Shown here: positions 18,449-27,810 of the stretch, piece by piece
How positions within the stretch are numbered: the stretch's first letter is position 1
Layout: each line of letters starts with the position of its first letter
From: Tsuneonella deserti
GTDB lineage: Bacteria; Pseudomonadota; Alphaproteobacteria; Sphingomonadales; Sphingomonadaceae
Direction of reading: 5' to 3'
Assembly (NCBI RefSeq): GCF_014644315.1
Contig: NZ_BMKL01000001.1
Span: forward strand, 1,933,001 to 1,997,000
DNA length: 64,000 nt
The notes under the pieces: model-generated
What the model was told of the DNA's origin: nothing
What the model saw: only the letters and a program-made list of their open reading frames with translations
The model's database searches: none
Position numbers and translations under genes: made by a program

Positions 18449-19843
18449 ATGATGACCCGCACCAACCGAACCGCAAGGATGCTGACGCTGGCCGCCGGCA
18501 CCGCGCTCGCATCCGTCACGTTGGCGGGGTGCGCGACGAAAGCCGCTCCACGCGCCGATCTTTCCGCCAGCCAGGCCGAAGTCGCGCTGGCTCATGGCAA
18601 GTCTACTGAAGCGGTTCGCCATGCCGAGGCGGCAGTTCTCGCCGATCCGCGCAACCCGGTCTATCGCACGATGCTCGGCGCGGCCTACATGGACGCCGGC
18701 CGCTTCCAGGCCGCCCGCACCAGCTTCGACGATGCCCTCGAGCTGGGCGACGACAGCGCGCGCACCGCGCTCGGTTTCGCGCTCGCCGCGATCGCCACCG
18801 GCGACAAGGCAGGGGCGCTCGAAGTGCTGAACGAGTGGCGCGACGACATCCCCGCCGGCGACTTGGGCCTGGCGCTCGCGCTGGCGGGCGATCCGCAGCA
18901 GGGCGTGTTCGTGCTTTCGAACGCAGTCCGCGCTGGCGAGAATACGCCCAAGACGCGCCAGAACCTGGCCTATGCCATGGCGCTCAACGGAAGCTGGGCC
19001 GGCGCCCGGATCATGGCGGCCGAAGACGTGCCAGCCGACAAACTTGACGCTCGTCTCGCCGAGTGGGCGGAGCTCGCAGGGGCGGACCAGGGCAGCAACC
19101 GGGTCGCCGCCCTGATCGGGACCCGCGCAGTGGCGGACCCGGGCCAGCCGGTCGAACTGGCCCTGGCGAACAACCCGAGCAACGAGCAGCTCGCTGCCGA
19201 AGCCGCCGCTGCCGCAACGCCTGCAGCCGAAGAACAGCCGGTGGAAGTCGCCTACGTGGGCGGAGAACTCCCGTCCACTCAGCCCGCGGCGCCTCCCGCA
19301 AGCCCGGTCGAGGATACGACTGCCCTCGCGCTGGCCGCGCCGGTCGCCGAACAACCACGGGAATTTGCCGAGGCTTTCGCAGCCCCTGCACCTGTGGCGG
19401 CTACCCCGGCCCAGATGATTGCCGCCGCGGTCGAGTTCGTTTCCCAGCCGGTGGTACAGGATGCGCCCGTGCGGGCCGAGCCGGTCCATATGGCAGTGAG
19501 CGAACGCGCCCCCGCCCCTGTCGCAAAGGGTTTCGCTGGCAATCACGCCGGAAGCCACCTCGTTCAGTTGGGCTCCTTCTCGTCGGAAGAGAGCGCGCGG
19601 CGTGCCTGGGGCATCTACGCCAGGCGCTTCCCGCAGCTTTCGCAGTTCGACATGGTCATCACCAAGGCGGTGGTGCGCGGAAAGACCTATTATCGTGTCA
19701 ACGCCGGGGGCCTGCAGCGGGCCGAGGCAAGCACGATGTGCTCGTCGGTCCGTCGCCAGGGGCAGGGTTGCTTCGCCTGGGCCGAGGGGCGACCGCTCCC
19801 CGGTGCGATTGCCCGGAGCGACATCCGCATGGCGGTACGCTGA
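18449..19843 (+). CDS. TPR and SPOR-domain lipoprotein
   Basis: This 464-aa protein has a lipoprotein signal (SVTLAGC, lipid Cys about residue 27). TPR-like helices follow (about 35-150: EVALAHGKSTEAVRHAEAAV, LGAAYMDAGRFQAARTSFDD). An Ala/Pro/Glu-rich linker leads to a C-terminal SPOR domain (about 375-455: GSHLVQLGSFSSEESARRAW, YYRVNAGGLQ). It ends with a Cys pair (CSSVRRQGQGC) spaced like that of the SPOR protein at 15786. It probably acts in the periplasm on septal peptidoglycan. It is the last gene of the parA operon and is followed by a strong terminator. Confidence 0.85.
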   Translation: MMTRTNRTARMLTLAAGTALASVTLAGCATKAAPRADLSASQAEVALAHGKSTEAVRHAEAAVLADPRNPVYRTMLGAAYMDAGRFQAARTSFDDALELGDDSARTALGFALAAIATGDKAGALEVLNEWRDDIPAGDLGLALALAGDPQQGVFVLSNAVRAGENTPKTRQNLAYAMALNGSWAGARIMAAEDVPADKLDARLAEWAELAGADQGSNRVAALIGTRAVADPGQPVELALANNPSNEQLAAEAAAAATPAAEEQPVEVAYVGGELPSTQPAAPPASPVEDTTALALAAPVAEQPREFAEAFAAPAPVAATPAQMIAAAVEFVSQPVVQDAPVRAEPVHMAVSERAPAPVAKGFAGNHAGSHLVQLGSFSSEESARRAWGIYARRFPQLSQFDMVITKAVVRGKTYYRVNAGGLQRAEASTMCSSVRRQGQGCFAWAEGRPLPGAIARSDIRMAVR

Positions 19844-19866
19844 CAGTTTTCATCAGGTCATCGAGG

Positions 19867-19898
19867 AAGGCCTCTCCCTTGAAGGGAGGGGCCTTTTT
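19867..19898 (+). terminator. Rho-independent terminator of the parA-SPOR operon
   Basis: Arms AAGGCCTCTCCCTT and GGGAGGGGCCTT with loop GAA are followed by a T run, 23 bp after the SPOR lipoprotein stop. It also faces the convergent pyrC-like stop at 19903. Confidence 0.85.
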
Positions 19899-19902
19899 CG
19901 TA

Positions 19903-21123
19903 TCAGAGCGCCACGCCGCCCTTGAATAGCGCCATCACCCGCCCCTGGGTTGGCTGGCGATCGAATGGGGTATTGCCGGCGGTCGCGGCCATCTGGCTGC
20001 TGTCCACCACCCACGGGCGCTCCGGATCGACGAGCGCGACATCGCCCTGCCAGCCTTCCCGCAATTCGCCGGCATCGACGCCCAGTAGCCGGCCCGGCGC
20101 TCCGGCGAGCAGATCGAAGGCGCGCGGCAGATCGATGAGCCGGTCGCGCACAAGCGTGAGGGTCATAGCCAGCAGCGTCTCTGCACCGGCCATCCCTGGC
20201 GCGGCATCGGCGAATGGCTGGCGCTTGTCTTCCGGCCCCCGCGGATCGTGCCCGCTGGCGATGACGTCGATCGTGCCGTCGGCGATTGCCTCGCGCACCG
20301 CCTGGCGGTCGGCCTCGCTTCGCAATGGCGGCGAGATCCGGGCGAAGGTGCGAAAGTTGATGGTCGCCAGGTCCGACAACATGAAGTGTGCCGGTGTGAC
20401 CCCGGCGGTCACCGCCGCCCCCCTACCCTTCGCTGCCTTCACGAGCGCAAGCGCGGCAGCGGTCGTAACCTGGCGCAGATGCAGCCGGGCGCCCGCCAGC
20501 TCAGCGAGGGCGATGTCGCGTGCCACTGCCAGCGCCTCGGCTTCGGCAGGCGCGCTCGGCAGGCCGAGACGTGTCGCCATCTCGCCGGCGGTTGCCGCGG
20601 CGTTCCCGACTAGGCCTGCATCCTCGGCATGGCTAACGACGACCATGTCGAGCATCGCGGCATACTGCAGCAGGCGCAGCATAACGCCGGAATCGGCGAT
20701 CCACCCGCGGCCCGTCGCCACCGCCCGTGCACCGGCGTCCCGCATGAGCGCGATCTCGGCAAGTTCCCTGCCTGCGAGGCCGACAGTGGCAGCAGCGAGC
20801 GGATGGACCCACAGGTTGGGCTTGCCGCTCTTGGCGATGAAATTGACCCGCGCCGGGTAATCCAGTGGCGGGTCCTGGTCGGGCATCAGCGCCGCCCGGG
20901 TGACCCCGCCGAAGTGGAAGGCTGGCTTGTCGACCGAAAAGACGCCGAAATCGACCAGTCCGGGCACCACAAGTTGTCCGCGCGCTTCGACGACTTCGTC
21001 GCCCGCTCGCGGAGCATCGAATCCGGCTATGCGGCCGCCTTCGATCCGAATAGCGCCTTCTGCCACGCCCTCCCGCGTGACCAACCGTCCGCCGGTGATG
21101 GACAGGGCACCCTGCTGCTTCAT
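19903..21123 (-). CDS. Dihydroorotase-like protein lacking metal ligands (PyrC'/PyrX-type)
   Basis: This 406-aa amidohydrolase-fold protein overlaps pyrB by 4 bp (ATGA). The family motif PGLVDxHxH reads [12 protein letters not shown] here, so both first metal-binding histidines are missing. The usual downstream His of the HxxH strand is replaced in LHLRQVTT, and the Asp-containing motif reads [18 protein letters not shown] is kept. Non-catalytic dihydroorotase homologues are known as structural partners of aspartate carbamoyltransferase, which fits the pyrB overlap. A separate catalytic PyrC should be encoded elsewhere. Confidence 0.85.
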   Translation of the reverse strand: MKQQGALSITGGRLVTREGVAEGAIRIEGGRIAGFDAPRAGDEVVEARGQLVVPGLVDFGVFSVDKPAFHFGGVTRAALMPDQDPPLDYPARVNFIAKSGKPNLWVHPLAAATVGLAGRELAEIALMRDAGARAVATGRGWIADSGVMLRLLQYAAMLDMVVVSHAEDAGLVGNAAATAGEMATRLGLPSAPAEAEALAVARDIALAELAGARLHLRQVTTAAALALVKAAKGRGAAVTAGVTPAHFMLSDLATINFRTFARISPPLRSEADRQAVREAIADGTIDVIASGHDPRGPEDKRQPFADAAPGMAGAETLLAMTLTLVRDRLIDLPRAFDLLAGAPGRLLGVDAGELREGWQGDVALVDPERPWVVDSSQMAATAGNTPFDRQPTQGRVMALFKGGVAL

Positions 21124-22148
21124 GCTGTCCAGCCCTCGACCCCGCGCCGGCGGCGGGTGAGAACGTCGAGACAGGCCATGCGGATGGCGACCCCCATCTC
21201 GACCTGGCGGGTGATTATCGAGCGGTCGAGGAGGTCGGCAACCTCGCTATCGATTTCGACCCCCCGGTTCATGGGGCCGGGGTGCATCACCAGCGCGTGC
21301 GGGCGAGCGCGGGCGAGGCGCTTCCTCGTGAGGCCGTAGAGGTGATGGTATTCACGCGCCGAGGGGATGAACTGCCCGCTCATGCGCTCGTTCTGCAGGC
21401 GCAGCATCATCACCACGTCCACCCCGTCGAGCGCGCTGTCGAAATCGGTGAACGGAATGGCTCCCATCATTTCGATGTGGCTCGGCATCAGCGAAGGTGG
21501 CGCGCACACGCGCACGCTTGCGCCCAGGGCCTGAAGGCAGAGGACGTTGGACCGGGCGACCCGGCTATGGAGGACGTCGCCGCATATCGTCACGGTCAGA
21601 CCCGTAAAATCGTCCGCGGCTTGCCCCCTCGCCCGCAGGGCATGGCGCAGCGCCAAGGCATCAAGCAGCGCCTGAGTGGGGTGCTCGTGCTGCCCGTCGC
21701 CGGCGTTGAGAACCGGGCAGTCGACCTTGTCCGCGATCAGCGCGGTCGCCCCGCTGCTGCCGTGCCGGATGACAATCGCGTCCGGCTGCATGGCATTGAG
21801 CGTGATGGCCGTATCGATCAGCGTTTCGCCCTTTTTCACGCTGCTCTGGGCGGCATGCATGTTGACCACGTCGGCGCCCAGCCGCTTGCCCGCTATTTCG
21901 AAGCTGAGCAGCGTGCGGGTGGAATTCTCGAAGAAGGCGTTGATGACCGTCAGGCCCGCCAGCAGACCGCTGTGCTTGGCGGCGCCGCGGTTGAGTTCGA
22001 CCCACTGTTCCGCCTCGTCGAGAAGGAACAGGATCTCGTGCCGCTCGAGCTGGGCGATCGCCAGCAGATCGCGGTGCGGGAAGGCGCGCGCACCAGCCGG
22101 GTAGCGGCTGGCGGAGCGAGATGGTTCCGCCGATGTCATTGAAGCCAT
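21120..22148 (-). CDS. pyrB: Aspartate carbamoyltransferase catalytic subunit
   Basis: This is a 342-aa enzyme. It has the carbamoyl-phosphate motif [13 protein letters not shown], the [10 protein letters not shown] motif, and the aspartate-binding [12 protein letters not shown] region. It condenses carbamoyl phosphate with aspartate in pyrimidine synthesis in the cytoplasm. The N-terminal 20 or so residues (Ser/Ala-rich) precede the conserved fold, so the true start could be slightly downstream. The stop overlaps the start of the dihydroorotase-like gene, indicating translational coupling. It is divergent from sppA. Confidence 0.95.
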   Translation of the reverse strand: MASMTSAEPSRSASRYPAGARAFPHRDLLAIAQLERHEILFLLDEAEQWVELNRGAAKHSGLLAGLTVINAFFENSTRTLLSFEIAGKRLGADVVNMHAAQSSVKKGETLIDTAITLNAMQPDAIVIRHGSSGATALIADKVDCPVLNAGDGQHEHPTQALLDALALRHALRARGQAADDFTGLTVTICGDVLHSRVARSNVLCLQALGASVRVCAPPSLMPSHIEMMGAIPFTDFDSALDGVDVVMMLRLQNERMSGQFIPSAREYHHLYGLTRKRLARARPHALVMHPGPMNRGVEIDSEVADLLDRSIITRQVEMGVAIRMACLDVLTRRRRGVEGWTA

Positions 22149-22255
22149 GTCGTTGGCCGGAAGCTATCGACCGGTCAAGTGCATTCGGGTGGCATTGCGC
22201 GACGCAAGTCCGTAGAGCTGGTGCTTCAAGCTTCTTCCCGGGATATTTTCTTACG

Positions 22256-24133
22256 ATGTCTTTCGCCCGCAAGGTCTGGCACCTGATCGTCGCCGTCAAG
22301 GACGGGCTCAGCCTGCTGTTCCTGCTGCTTTTCTTCTTCGCGCTCTACGCGGTGCTCACTGCCCGGCCCAGCGCGGCGGCAGTCCAGGAAGGAGCGCTGC
22401 TGCTCGAGCTCGACGGCACGATCGTCGAGGAAAAGAGCGAGGTCGATTTCCTCTCCGCGGTGATGGCGGGTGAGGCTCCCGCCCGCGAATTCGACGTGCA
22501 GGAACTGGTCCACGCGATTGACGCGGCGTCCACGGACGACCGGATCAAGGCCGTGGTGCTCGATCTCTCGCAGTTCGTCGGCGGCGGACAGGTGCACATA
22601 AACGAAGTGGGAGCCGCCCTCGACCGCGTACGCAAGACGGGCAAGCCGGTCCTCACCTGGGCGGTCGCCTATGCCGACGATGGCTTGTTGCTGGCGAGCC
22701 ACGCGAGCGAGATATGGGTCGATCCCCTGGGCGGCGCGATCGTCCTCGGCCCTGGCGGCAATCATCTCTACTACGGAGAGCTGCTGAAGAAGCTCGACGT
22801 CAACGCCCGCGTGTTCAAGGTCGGCACCTACAAAAGCGCGGTAGAGCCCTACATCCGCAGCGACATGTCGGAGCCGGCGCGCGAGAATTACACGCAGCTT
22901 TACGGTTCCATGTGGAGCGAGTGGCAGGACAGTGTGAAGAAGGCGCGGCCGAAGGCGAACCTCGCACTGGTCGCGAAGGATCCGGTCGGCTGGTTCAGGG
23001 CCGCGGGCGGCGATGCGGCGACCGCGGCCAGGAACGCCGGGCTGGTCGACCGTCTGGGCGACAAGATCGCGTTCGGAAGGCGGGTGGCCGAGGTCGCGGG
23101 GCGGGACCGTTGGGACGACGCGCCCGGCGCCTATGCCAAAACCGATCTGGAGCCGTGGCTGGCGGATAACGAACCGGACGACAGCGGCAAGGCTATTGGC
23201 GTGATCACCATTGCTGGCGAGATCGTCGACGGAGATGCCGGCCCCGGAACCGCCGGTGGAGACCGGATCGCCGAAGAGCTCAACAAGGCGCTCGACGACG
23301 ACTTGGCCGGGTTGGTCGTGCGGGTGGATTCGCCGGGTGGGTCGGTGATGGCGAGCGAGCAGATCCGCCGCGCCATCCTGCGCTATAAGTCCAGGGGCGT
23401 TCCCATCGCCGTGTCGATGGCCAATGTCGCCGCCAGCGGCGGTTACTGGGTATCGACTCCCGCCCAGCGCATCTTTGCCGAGCCTGACACGATCACCGGC
23501 TCGATCGGGATATTCGCGGTCATCCCCACGTTCGAGAATGCCGCCGAGAAGTGGGGTATTCATTCGGACGGAGTGAAAACCACCCCGCTTTCCGGACAAC
23601 CCGACCTTATCGCGGGTCTGCCCCCTGAGGCCGACGCGATGATGCAAAGCTACATCGAGAATGGCTATCGGGATTTCATCCGCCGGGTTTCGCAGTCGCG
23701 CAAGATGACGGCGCAGCGTGTCGATGCCATCGGACAAGGCCGGGTTTGGGATGGCGGTGCCGCTCGCCAGATCGGCCTCGTCGATCAATACGGCGGGCTT
23801 CCGGACGCGCTGGAATGGGTCGCTGCCCAGGCAAAGCTGGGCGATGGGAACTGGCACGCGGAATACCTCGGCGAGGATAGAGGCACAACCGACACCCTGC
23901 TTCGCCAGTTGCTGATCGGCGATGGCGAGGAGCGCGGGCAAACGCCGGACGTGTTCGCCCTACTCGCTGGGCGTCAGCAGGCGCTCCTCGGCCAGATCGA
24001 GGCCGACGCCGAACGGCTTACCCGCGTTCAGGGAATGCAGGCATACTGCCTGGAATGCGCACCGGTGACAGGCCAGTTGCCGAAGGGCACCCTGTCCGGG
24101 TGGTTGGTCAAGCTGCTCGCCCTGCTGGGATAG
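22256..24133 (+). CDS. sppA: Signal peptide peptidase SppA, long (67 kDa) type
   Basis: About 625 aa with an N-terminal membrane anchor (VKDGLSLLFLLLFFFALYAV) and two tandem SppA/ClpP-like domains. The catalytic Lys is K193 in GTYKSAVEPY of the first domain and the Ser is S394 in NVAASGGYW of the second, as in E. coli SppA. It degrades cleaved signal peptides in the inner membrane. The ATG at 22256 opens on MSFARKVWHLI; an earlier in-frame ATG at 22121 would run into pyrB. A palindrome and tRNA-Val follow. Confidence 0.93.
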   Translation: MSFARKVWHLIVAVKDGLSLLFLLLFFFALYAVLTARPSAAAVQEGALLLELDGTIVEEKSEVDFLSAVMAGEAPAREFDVQELVHAIDAASTDDRIKAVVLDLSQFVGGGQVHINEVGAALDRVRKTGKPVLTWAVAYADDGLLLASHASEIWVDPLGGAIVLGPGGNHLYYGELLKKLDVNARVFKVGTYKSAVEPYIRSDMSEPARENYTQLYGSMWSEWQDSVKKARPKANLALVAKDPVGWFRAAGGDAATAARNAGLVDRLGDKIAFGRRVAEVAGRDRWDDAPGAYAKTDLEPWLADNEPDDSGKAIGVITIAGEIVDGDAGPGTAGGDRIAEELNKALDDDLAGLVVRVDSPGGSVMASEQIRRAILRYKSRGVPIAVSMANVAASGGYWVSTPAQRIFAEPDTITGSIGIFAVIPTFENAAEKWGIHSDGVKTTPLSGQPDLIAGLPPEADAMMQSYIENGYRDFIRRVSQSRKMTAQRVDAIGQGRVWDGGAARQIGLVDQYGGLPDALEWVAAQAKLGDGNWHAEYLGEDRGTTDTLLRQLLIGDGEERGQTPDVFALLAGRQQALLGQIEADAERLTRVQGMQAYCLECAPVTGQLPKGTLSGWLVKLLALLG

Positions 24134-24182
24134 GCGCTTGCCAAGCGGGCGGACGGATGGCAAAGGCGCGCCCCTGTCCGGC

Positions 24183-24200
24183 CCGCCAATCGATTGGCGG
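24183..24200. terminator. 18-bp perfect palindrome between sppA and tRNA-Val
   Basis: CCGCCAATCGATTGGCGG is self-complementary over its whole length. It starts 50 bp after the sppA stop and ends 10 bp before tRNA-Val. It can form a hairpin but has no T run, so the terminator role is tentative. Confidence 0.35.
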
Positions 24201-24209
24201 CCTTGCGAC

Positions 24210-24284
24210 GGGCGCGTAGCTCAGCGGTAGAGCACACCCTTCACACGGGTGGGGTCACAGGTTCAATCCCTGTCGCGCCCACCA
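24210..24284 (+). tRNA. tRNA-Val (anticodon CAC)
   Basis: Acceptor GGGCGCG pairs with CGCGCCC, and the D arm is GCTCAGCGGTAGAGC. The anticodon stem CACCC/GGGTG encloses TTCACAC, giving anticodon CAC. The T arm is ACAGGTTCAATCCCTGT, and CCA is encoded at 24282-24284. The accessory metal-resistance region begins just downstream, the usual side for tRNA-targeted integration. Confidence 0.96.
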
Positions 24285-24547
24285 TCTTTTCAATGATTTA
24301 GAAGAGATGGTCGTCGGATATACAGCCTCTGATTGAAGCTGATGCCGCCGCAGCGCCAGGCCATTGGATTGTTCGCCCGGCTGGAGGGCCGCAGGTCGTT
24401 CCTGATTTTTTCTCCTATCGTTGGTAAGTTCGTCTTTGTTCCTCCCCAAAATTGGGGATACGAGAAGTGTCCTCCCGACACCTCGGAACCGGGCGCCTCA
24501 GCTACTGGCTCAGTGTGCCCCCATCGCATGCATCGTTGCGACACCCA
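24285..24547. other. Gene-free stretch after tRNA-Val
   Basis: The sequence is visibly more AT-rich than its surroundings. It holds two small inverted repeats: CCATCTTTTC/GAAGAGATGG (24282-24314, one mismatch) right after the tRNA, and CCCCAA-AA-TTGGGG (24444-24457). I see no convincing coding frame. A direct repeat of the tRNA 3' end was not found nearby. Confidence 0.5.
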
Positions 24548-24865
24548 TCAAAACACCTTGCGCAATTCCAGCTCGACGGCCCGTCCGGTTGGGTTGCGGT
24601 AGGCACCTTGGAAATGAAGCGATATCAGGCCATTGGCGTCGAGGACGCGCTGGCGATATTGCTGAACAGGCTCGTGTGCCGCGGAAATGGTGATGTCGTG
24701 GTGGACGGTCTTGCTCTTGGGACCGCCGGTCACTTTAACCCACTCGCAGGTGACGTCGTAAGTCTTGACTTCGTCGTAGACGAACGAAACAGCTGTGGCG
24801 TTCTTCTGGGCGGCCGCATTGTTCCAGCCGAAGGCGAGCTGCACGTCGTTACACGTGAGCAGCAA
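24548..24865 (-). CDS. Hypothetical protein
   Basis: A 105-aa frame with a TTG start. Its composition is protein-like and mixed (SFVYDEVKTYDVTCEWVKVT, SKTVHHDITISAAHE), unlike the Arg/Pro-rich shadows of other frames here. The C-terminus ends AVELELRKVF. No signal peptide or membrane helix is clear. An upstream in-frame TAG limits the N-terminus. I do not recognise the family. It is transcribed away from the copper genes. Confidence 0.45.
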   Translation of the reverse strand: MLLTCNDVQLAFGWNNAAAQKNATAVSFVYDEVKTYDVTCEWVKVTGGPKSKTVHHDITISAAHEPVQQYRQRVLDANGLISLHFQGAYRNPTGRAVELELRKVF

Positions 24866-24952
24866 GACAGATGGTCGAGCATTTCGCTGCGCGCGGACAT
24901 CAGTGCGCGCCCACCTCTAATTCGCAGCGCACAGTGGTTTTGGCGGCAGCGC

Positions 24953-24983
24953 TTGACCCTGACACGGTGTCATACCTGATAAG
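24953..24983 (+). promoter_or_regulatory. MerR/CueR-type operator-promoter for the copper operon
   Basis: TTGACC (24953-24958) is followed after a 19-bp spacer by GATAAG (24978-24983). The spacer holds the palindrome TGACAC-G-GTGTCA (24960-24972). Overlong spacers with a central dyad are the hallmark of MerR-family activated promoters. It lies about 30 bp upstream of the Cu-ATPase start, and cueR is the next gene in the operon. Confidence 0.6.
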
Positions 24984-25015
24984 GTTCCCGCAAGCGATTC
25001 GCGTGGAGCAGGCAG

Positions 25016-27370
25016 ATGCATCAACACCGACACGAGCATGACTGCTGCGCGAGCGGTTCTTCCGCAGACGAGCGAGTCCATCAGGCGACCACTGATCCGG
25101 TGTGCGGGATGAAAGTCGATCCGGCGACCGCCGAGCACAGCGATGATTTCGCAGGCTCGCGCTTCCACTTTTGCAGCGCGCATTGCCTCGCCCGGTTCAA
25201 GGCCGATCCCGCGCGCTACCTCCGCCCGGCCGCCGCCCGAGACGTCGTCGAAGTCGCGGCTGGCACGATCTGGACCTGCCCGATGCATCCCGAGATCCGC
25301 CAGGAAGGACCGGGCACCTGCCCGATCTGCGGAATGGGCCTGGAACCGCTGGAACCGGAGCTCGAAGAGGGGCCAAACCCCGAATTGATCGACATGACGC
25401 GGCGCTTCTGGACAAGTGCCGCGCTCGCGCTGCCGCTGGCCGTCCTGGCGATCGCGATGGAGCTGTTCGGCTGGCAGGGCCTGCCGATGCGGGTCACCCA
25501 ATGGTTGCAGTTCGCCCTCGCCACACCGGTTGTCCTGTGGTGCGGCTGGCCCTTTTTCGAGCGGTTCTGGCAATCTCTGCGCACCCGCCACCTCAACATG
25601 TTCACCCTCATCGGGCTCGGGGTGGGCGTGGCCTATACCTACAGCGTCGTGGCCACGCTGGCTCCGGGAAGCTTTCCACCTTCGCTGAGGACGATGGACG
25701 GCCTCGTTCCGGTCTATTTCGAAGCGGCCGCCATGATCACCGCACTGGTTCTTCTGGGCCAGGTGCTGGAACTGCGTGCGCGTGCGGCGACCGGGTCGGC
25801 GATCCGCGCGCTTCTGGGGCTGGCGCCGAAGACCGCCCGGAAAGTAACCGGGGCGGACCAGGATGAGGACGTACCGCTCGATCAGGTACAGGTCGGCGAT
25901 CTTCTGCGCATTCGGCCCGGTGAGAAAATTCCGGTCGATGGCGTGGTCGTCGAAGGACGCAGCTCGGTCGACGAGGCGATGATCAGCGGTGAGCCGGTGC
26001 CGGTCGAGAAGACCGAGGGCGACCGCGTTACCGGCGCGACCGTCAACGGCACCGGCAGCATGGTAATGCGCGCCGACCGGGTGGGGCGTGACACCATGCT
26101 GTCGCAGATCGTTCGAATGGTGGCTGACGCACAGCGGTCCAGGGCGCCGATCCAGGCCTTGGCCGACAAGGTTTCCGGCTGGTTCGTGCCCGCTGTCGTG
26201 CTAGCCTCGATCATCACCTTCGTCGCCTGGAGCTTTTTGGGGCCCGAACCGCGCACCGTCCATGCCCTGGTGAACGCGATCGCCGTTCTCATCATCGCCT
26301 GTCCTTGCGCGCTGGGACTGGCCACGCCGATGTCGATAATGGTTGGCACCGGCCGCGGAGCGCAGGCCGGGGTTCTGGTGAAGAACGCCGAGGCGCTCGA
26401 GCTGACCGAGAAGATCGACACCCTGGTCATCGACAAGACCGGCACGCTTACTGTTGGCAAGCCACGGCTGGTGGCGGTCCATCCTGTCGCGGGCATGGAT
26501 GAGGACACTGTACTGCGTCTTGCCGCCGCGCTCGAACGTGGCAGCGAGCATCCGCTCGCGGCGGCCATGGTCGAAGCGGCGCAGGAACATGGGATTGCCG
26601 TCCCGGAAAGCGCCGACTTCGCGTCCGTCACTGGCAAGGGCGTCACGGGCACAGTCGACGACCGGCCGATCGCGTTGGGCAACGGGGCTCTCATGGACTC
26701 CCTCCACATCGACAGCAGCGCATTGGAAGATGCGGCGGACGAGCACCGCTCAAAGGGCGAGGGAGTCATGTTCGTAGCTGTCGACGGCAGCCTGGCCGGA
26801 GTCCTCGCCGTGGCCGATCCGGTAAAGGACGGCGCCGCAGCGGCCGTCGCGGAGTTGCGGCGGAGCGGCATTCGCGTCGTCATGATGACGGGGGACAACC
26901 GGAAAACCGCCGAAGCGGTGGCGCGGCGCGTGGGCATCGACGAAGTCATGGCGGACGTCCTGCCGGCCCGGAAGCAGGCGAACGTGGAGGAACTGCGTCG
27001 AGCGAGCCGCCGCGTGGCCATGGCCGGAGACGGAATCAACGATGCGCCGGCCCTTGCCGCTGCGGACGTCGGGATCGCGATGGGAACCGGCACCGACGTG
27101 GCGATGGAAAGCGCAGCCATCACCTTGCTCAAGGGGGACCTCGGCGGGATAGTCCGGGCGCGGCATCTGAGCCGGGCGACGATGCGCAACATCCGCCAGA
27201 ACCTGTTCTTCTCGTTCGTATTCAACGCCGCGGGCGTGCCGATAGCGGCCGGCGTGCTTTACCCGTGGTTCGGGCTTCTGCTGAGCCCCATCATCGCGGG
27301 AGCGGCGATGGCCTTCAGCTCCGTCGCCGTGATCGGAAATTCCCTGAGGTTGAGGAGCGTGCGGCTGTGA
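25016..27370 (+). CDS. Copper-exporting P1B-type ATPase with YHS and Cys/Met metal-binding N-domains
   Basis: This 784-aa pump begins with a His/Cys-rich tail ([10 protein letters not shown]). A YHS domain follows (about residues 28-70: [18 protein letters not shown]), then a heavy-metal-binding domain (about 85-115: [22 protein letters not shown]). The canonical GMxCxxC domain is absent. The membrane core has the CPC metal site ([13 protein letters not shown]), phosphorylation Asp473 in DKTGTLT, and [10 protein letters not shown]. It exports Cu+ (or Ag+) from the cytoplasm. cueR overlaps its stop by 4 bp. Confidence 0.95.
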   Translation: MHQHRHEHDCCASGSSADERVHQATTDPVCGMKVDPATAEHSDDFAGSRFHFCSAHCLARFKADPARYLRPAAARDVVEVAAGTIWTCPMHPEIRQEGPGTCPICGMGLEPLEPELEEGPNPELIDMTRRFWTSAALALPLAVLAIAMELFGWQGLPMRVTQWLQFALATPVVLWCGWPFFERFWQSLRTRHLNMFTLIGLGVGVAYTYSVVATLAPGSFPPSLRTMDGLVPVYFEAAAMITALVLLGQVLELRARAATGSAIRALLGLAPKTARKVTGADQDEDVPLDQVQVGDLLRIRPGEKIPVDGVVVEGRSSVDEAMISGEPVPVEKTEGDRVTGATVNGTGSMVMRADRVGRDTMLSQIVRMVADAQRSRAPIQALADKVSGWFVPAVVLASIITFVAWSFLGPEPRTVHALVNAIAVLIIACPCALGLATPMSIMVGTGRGAQAGVLVKNAEALELTEKIDTLVIDKTGTLTVGKPRLVAVHPVAGMDEDTVLRLAAALERGSEHPLAAAMVEAAQEHGIAVPESADFASVTGKGVTGTVDDRPIALGNGALMDSLHIDSSALEDAADEHRSKGEGVMFVAVDGSLAGVLAVADPVKDGAAAAVAELRRSGIRVVMMTGDNRKTAEAVARRVGIDEVMADVLPARKQANVEELRRASRRVAMAGDGINDAPALAAADVGIAMGTGTDVAMESAAITLLKGDLGGIVRARHLSRATMRNIRQNLFFSFVFNAAGVPIAAGVLYPWFGLLLSPIIAGAAMAFSSVAVIGNSLRLRSVRL

Positions 27371-27756
27371 AGATCGGTGAAGCATCCACTCTGTCGGGAG
27401 TCAGCCAGCGCATGATCCGACATTATGAAAAGATCGGCCTTATGCCTGCTGCGGCCCGTCGGGAAAGTGGATATCGCGACTACAGCGAAGCGGATGTTCA
27501 CACGCTGCGTTTTATCGGCAGGGCACGTGACCTGGGTTTCTCGATCGCCGAAATCGGACAGCTGGTTGCCCTGTGGAACGATCGCGATCGATCGAGCGCG
27601 GACGTCAAGGCGCTGGCGCTGGCGCGGGCGGCCGAACTCGATCGCAAGGCGCATCATCTGGAAGAGATGCGCGACGCCCTATTGGCGCTCGCTTCGCGCT
27701 GCCACGGCACCGACCGGCCCGATTGCCCGATCATCGGCGGGCTAGAGGCAGCATGA
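27367..27756 (+). CDS. cueR: Cu(I)-responsive MerR-family regulator CueR
   Basis: A 129-aa regulator with a GTG start overlapping the ATPase stop (GTGA). The N-terminal winged helix-turn-helix is [20 protein letters not shown], followed by a dimerisation helix. Metal ligands match E. coli CueR positions: C112 and C120 in [12 protein letters not shown], with Ser77 that favours monovalent ions. It senses cytoplasmic Cu+ and activates promoters with overlong spacers, such as the one at 24953-24983, giving feedback control of its own operon. Confidence 0.93.
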   Translation: MKIGEASTLSGVSQRMIRHYEKIGLMPAAARRESGYRDYSEADVHTLRFIGRARDLGFSIAEIGQLVALWNDRDRSSADVKALALARAAELDRKAHHLEEMRDALLALASRCHGTDRPDCPIIGGLEAA

Positions 27757-27810
27757 CCATCCAACGGACCGCCGGCGTTGACCTCTCGCCTTCTCCAGCA
27801 AGTCTTTCTC

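Noticed and set aside
22226..23941. 571-codon minus-strand frame antisense to sppA
   Set aside because: sppA on the plus strand has both catalytic motifs; the antisense product has shadow composition.
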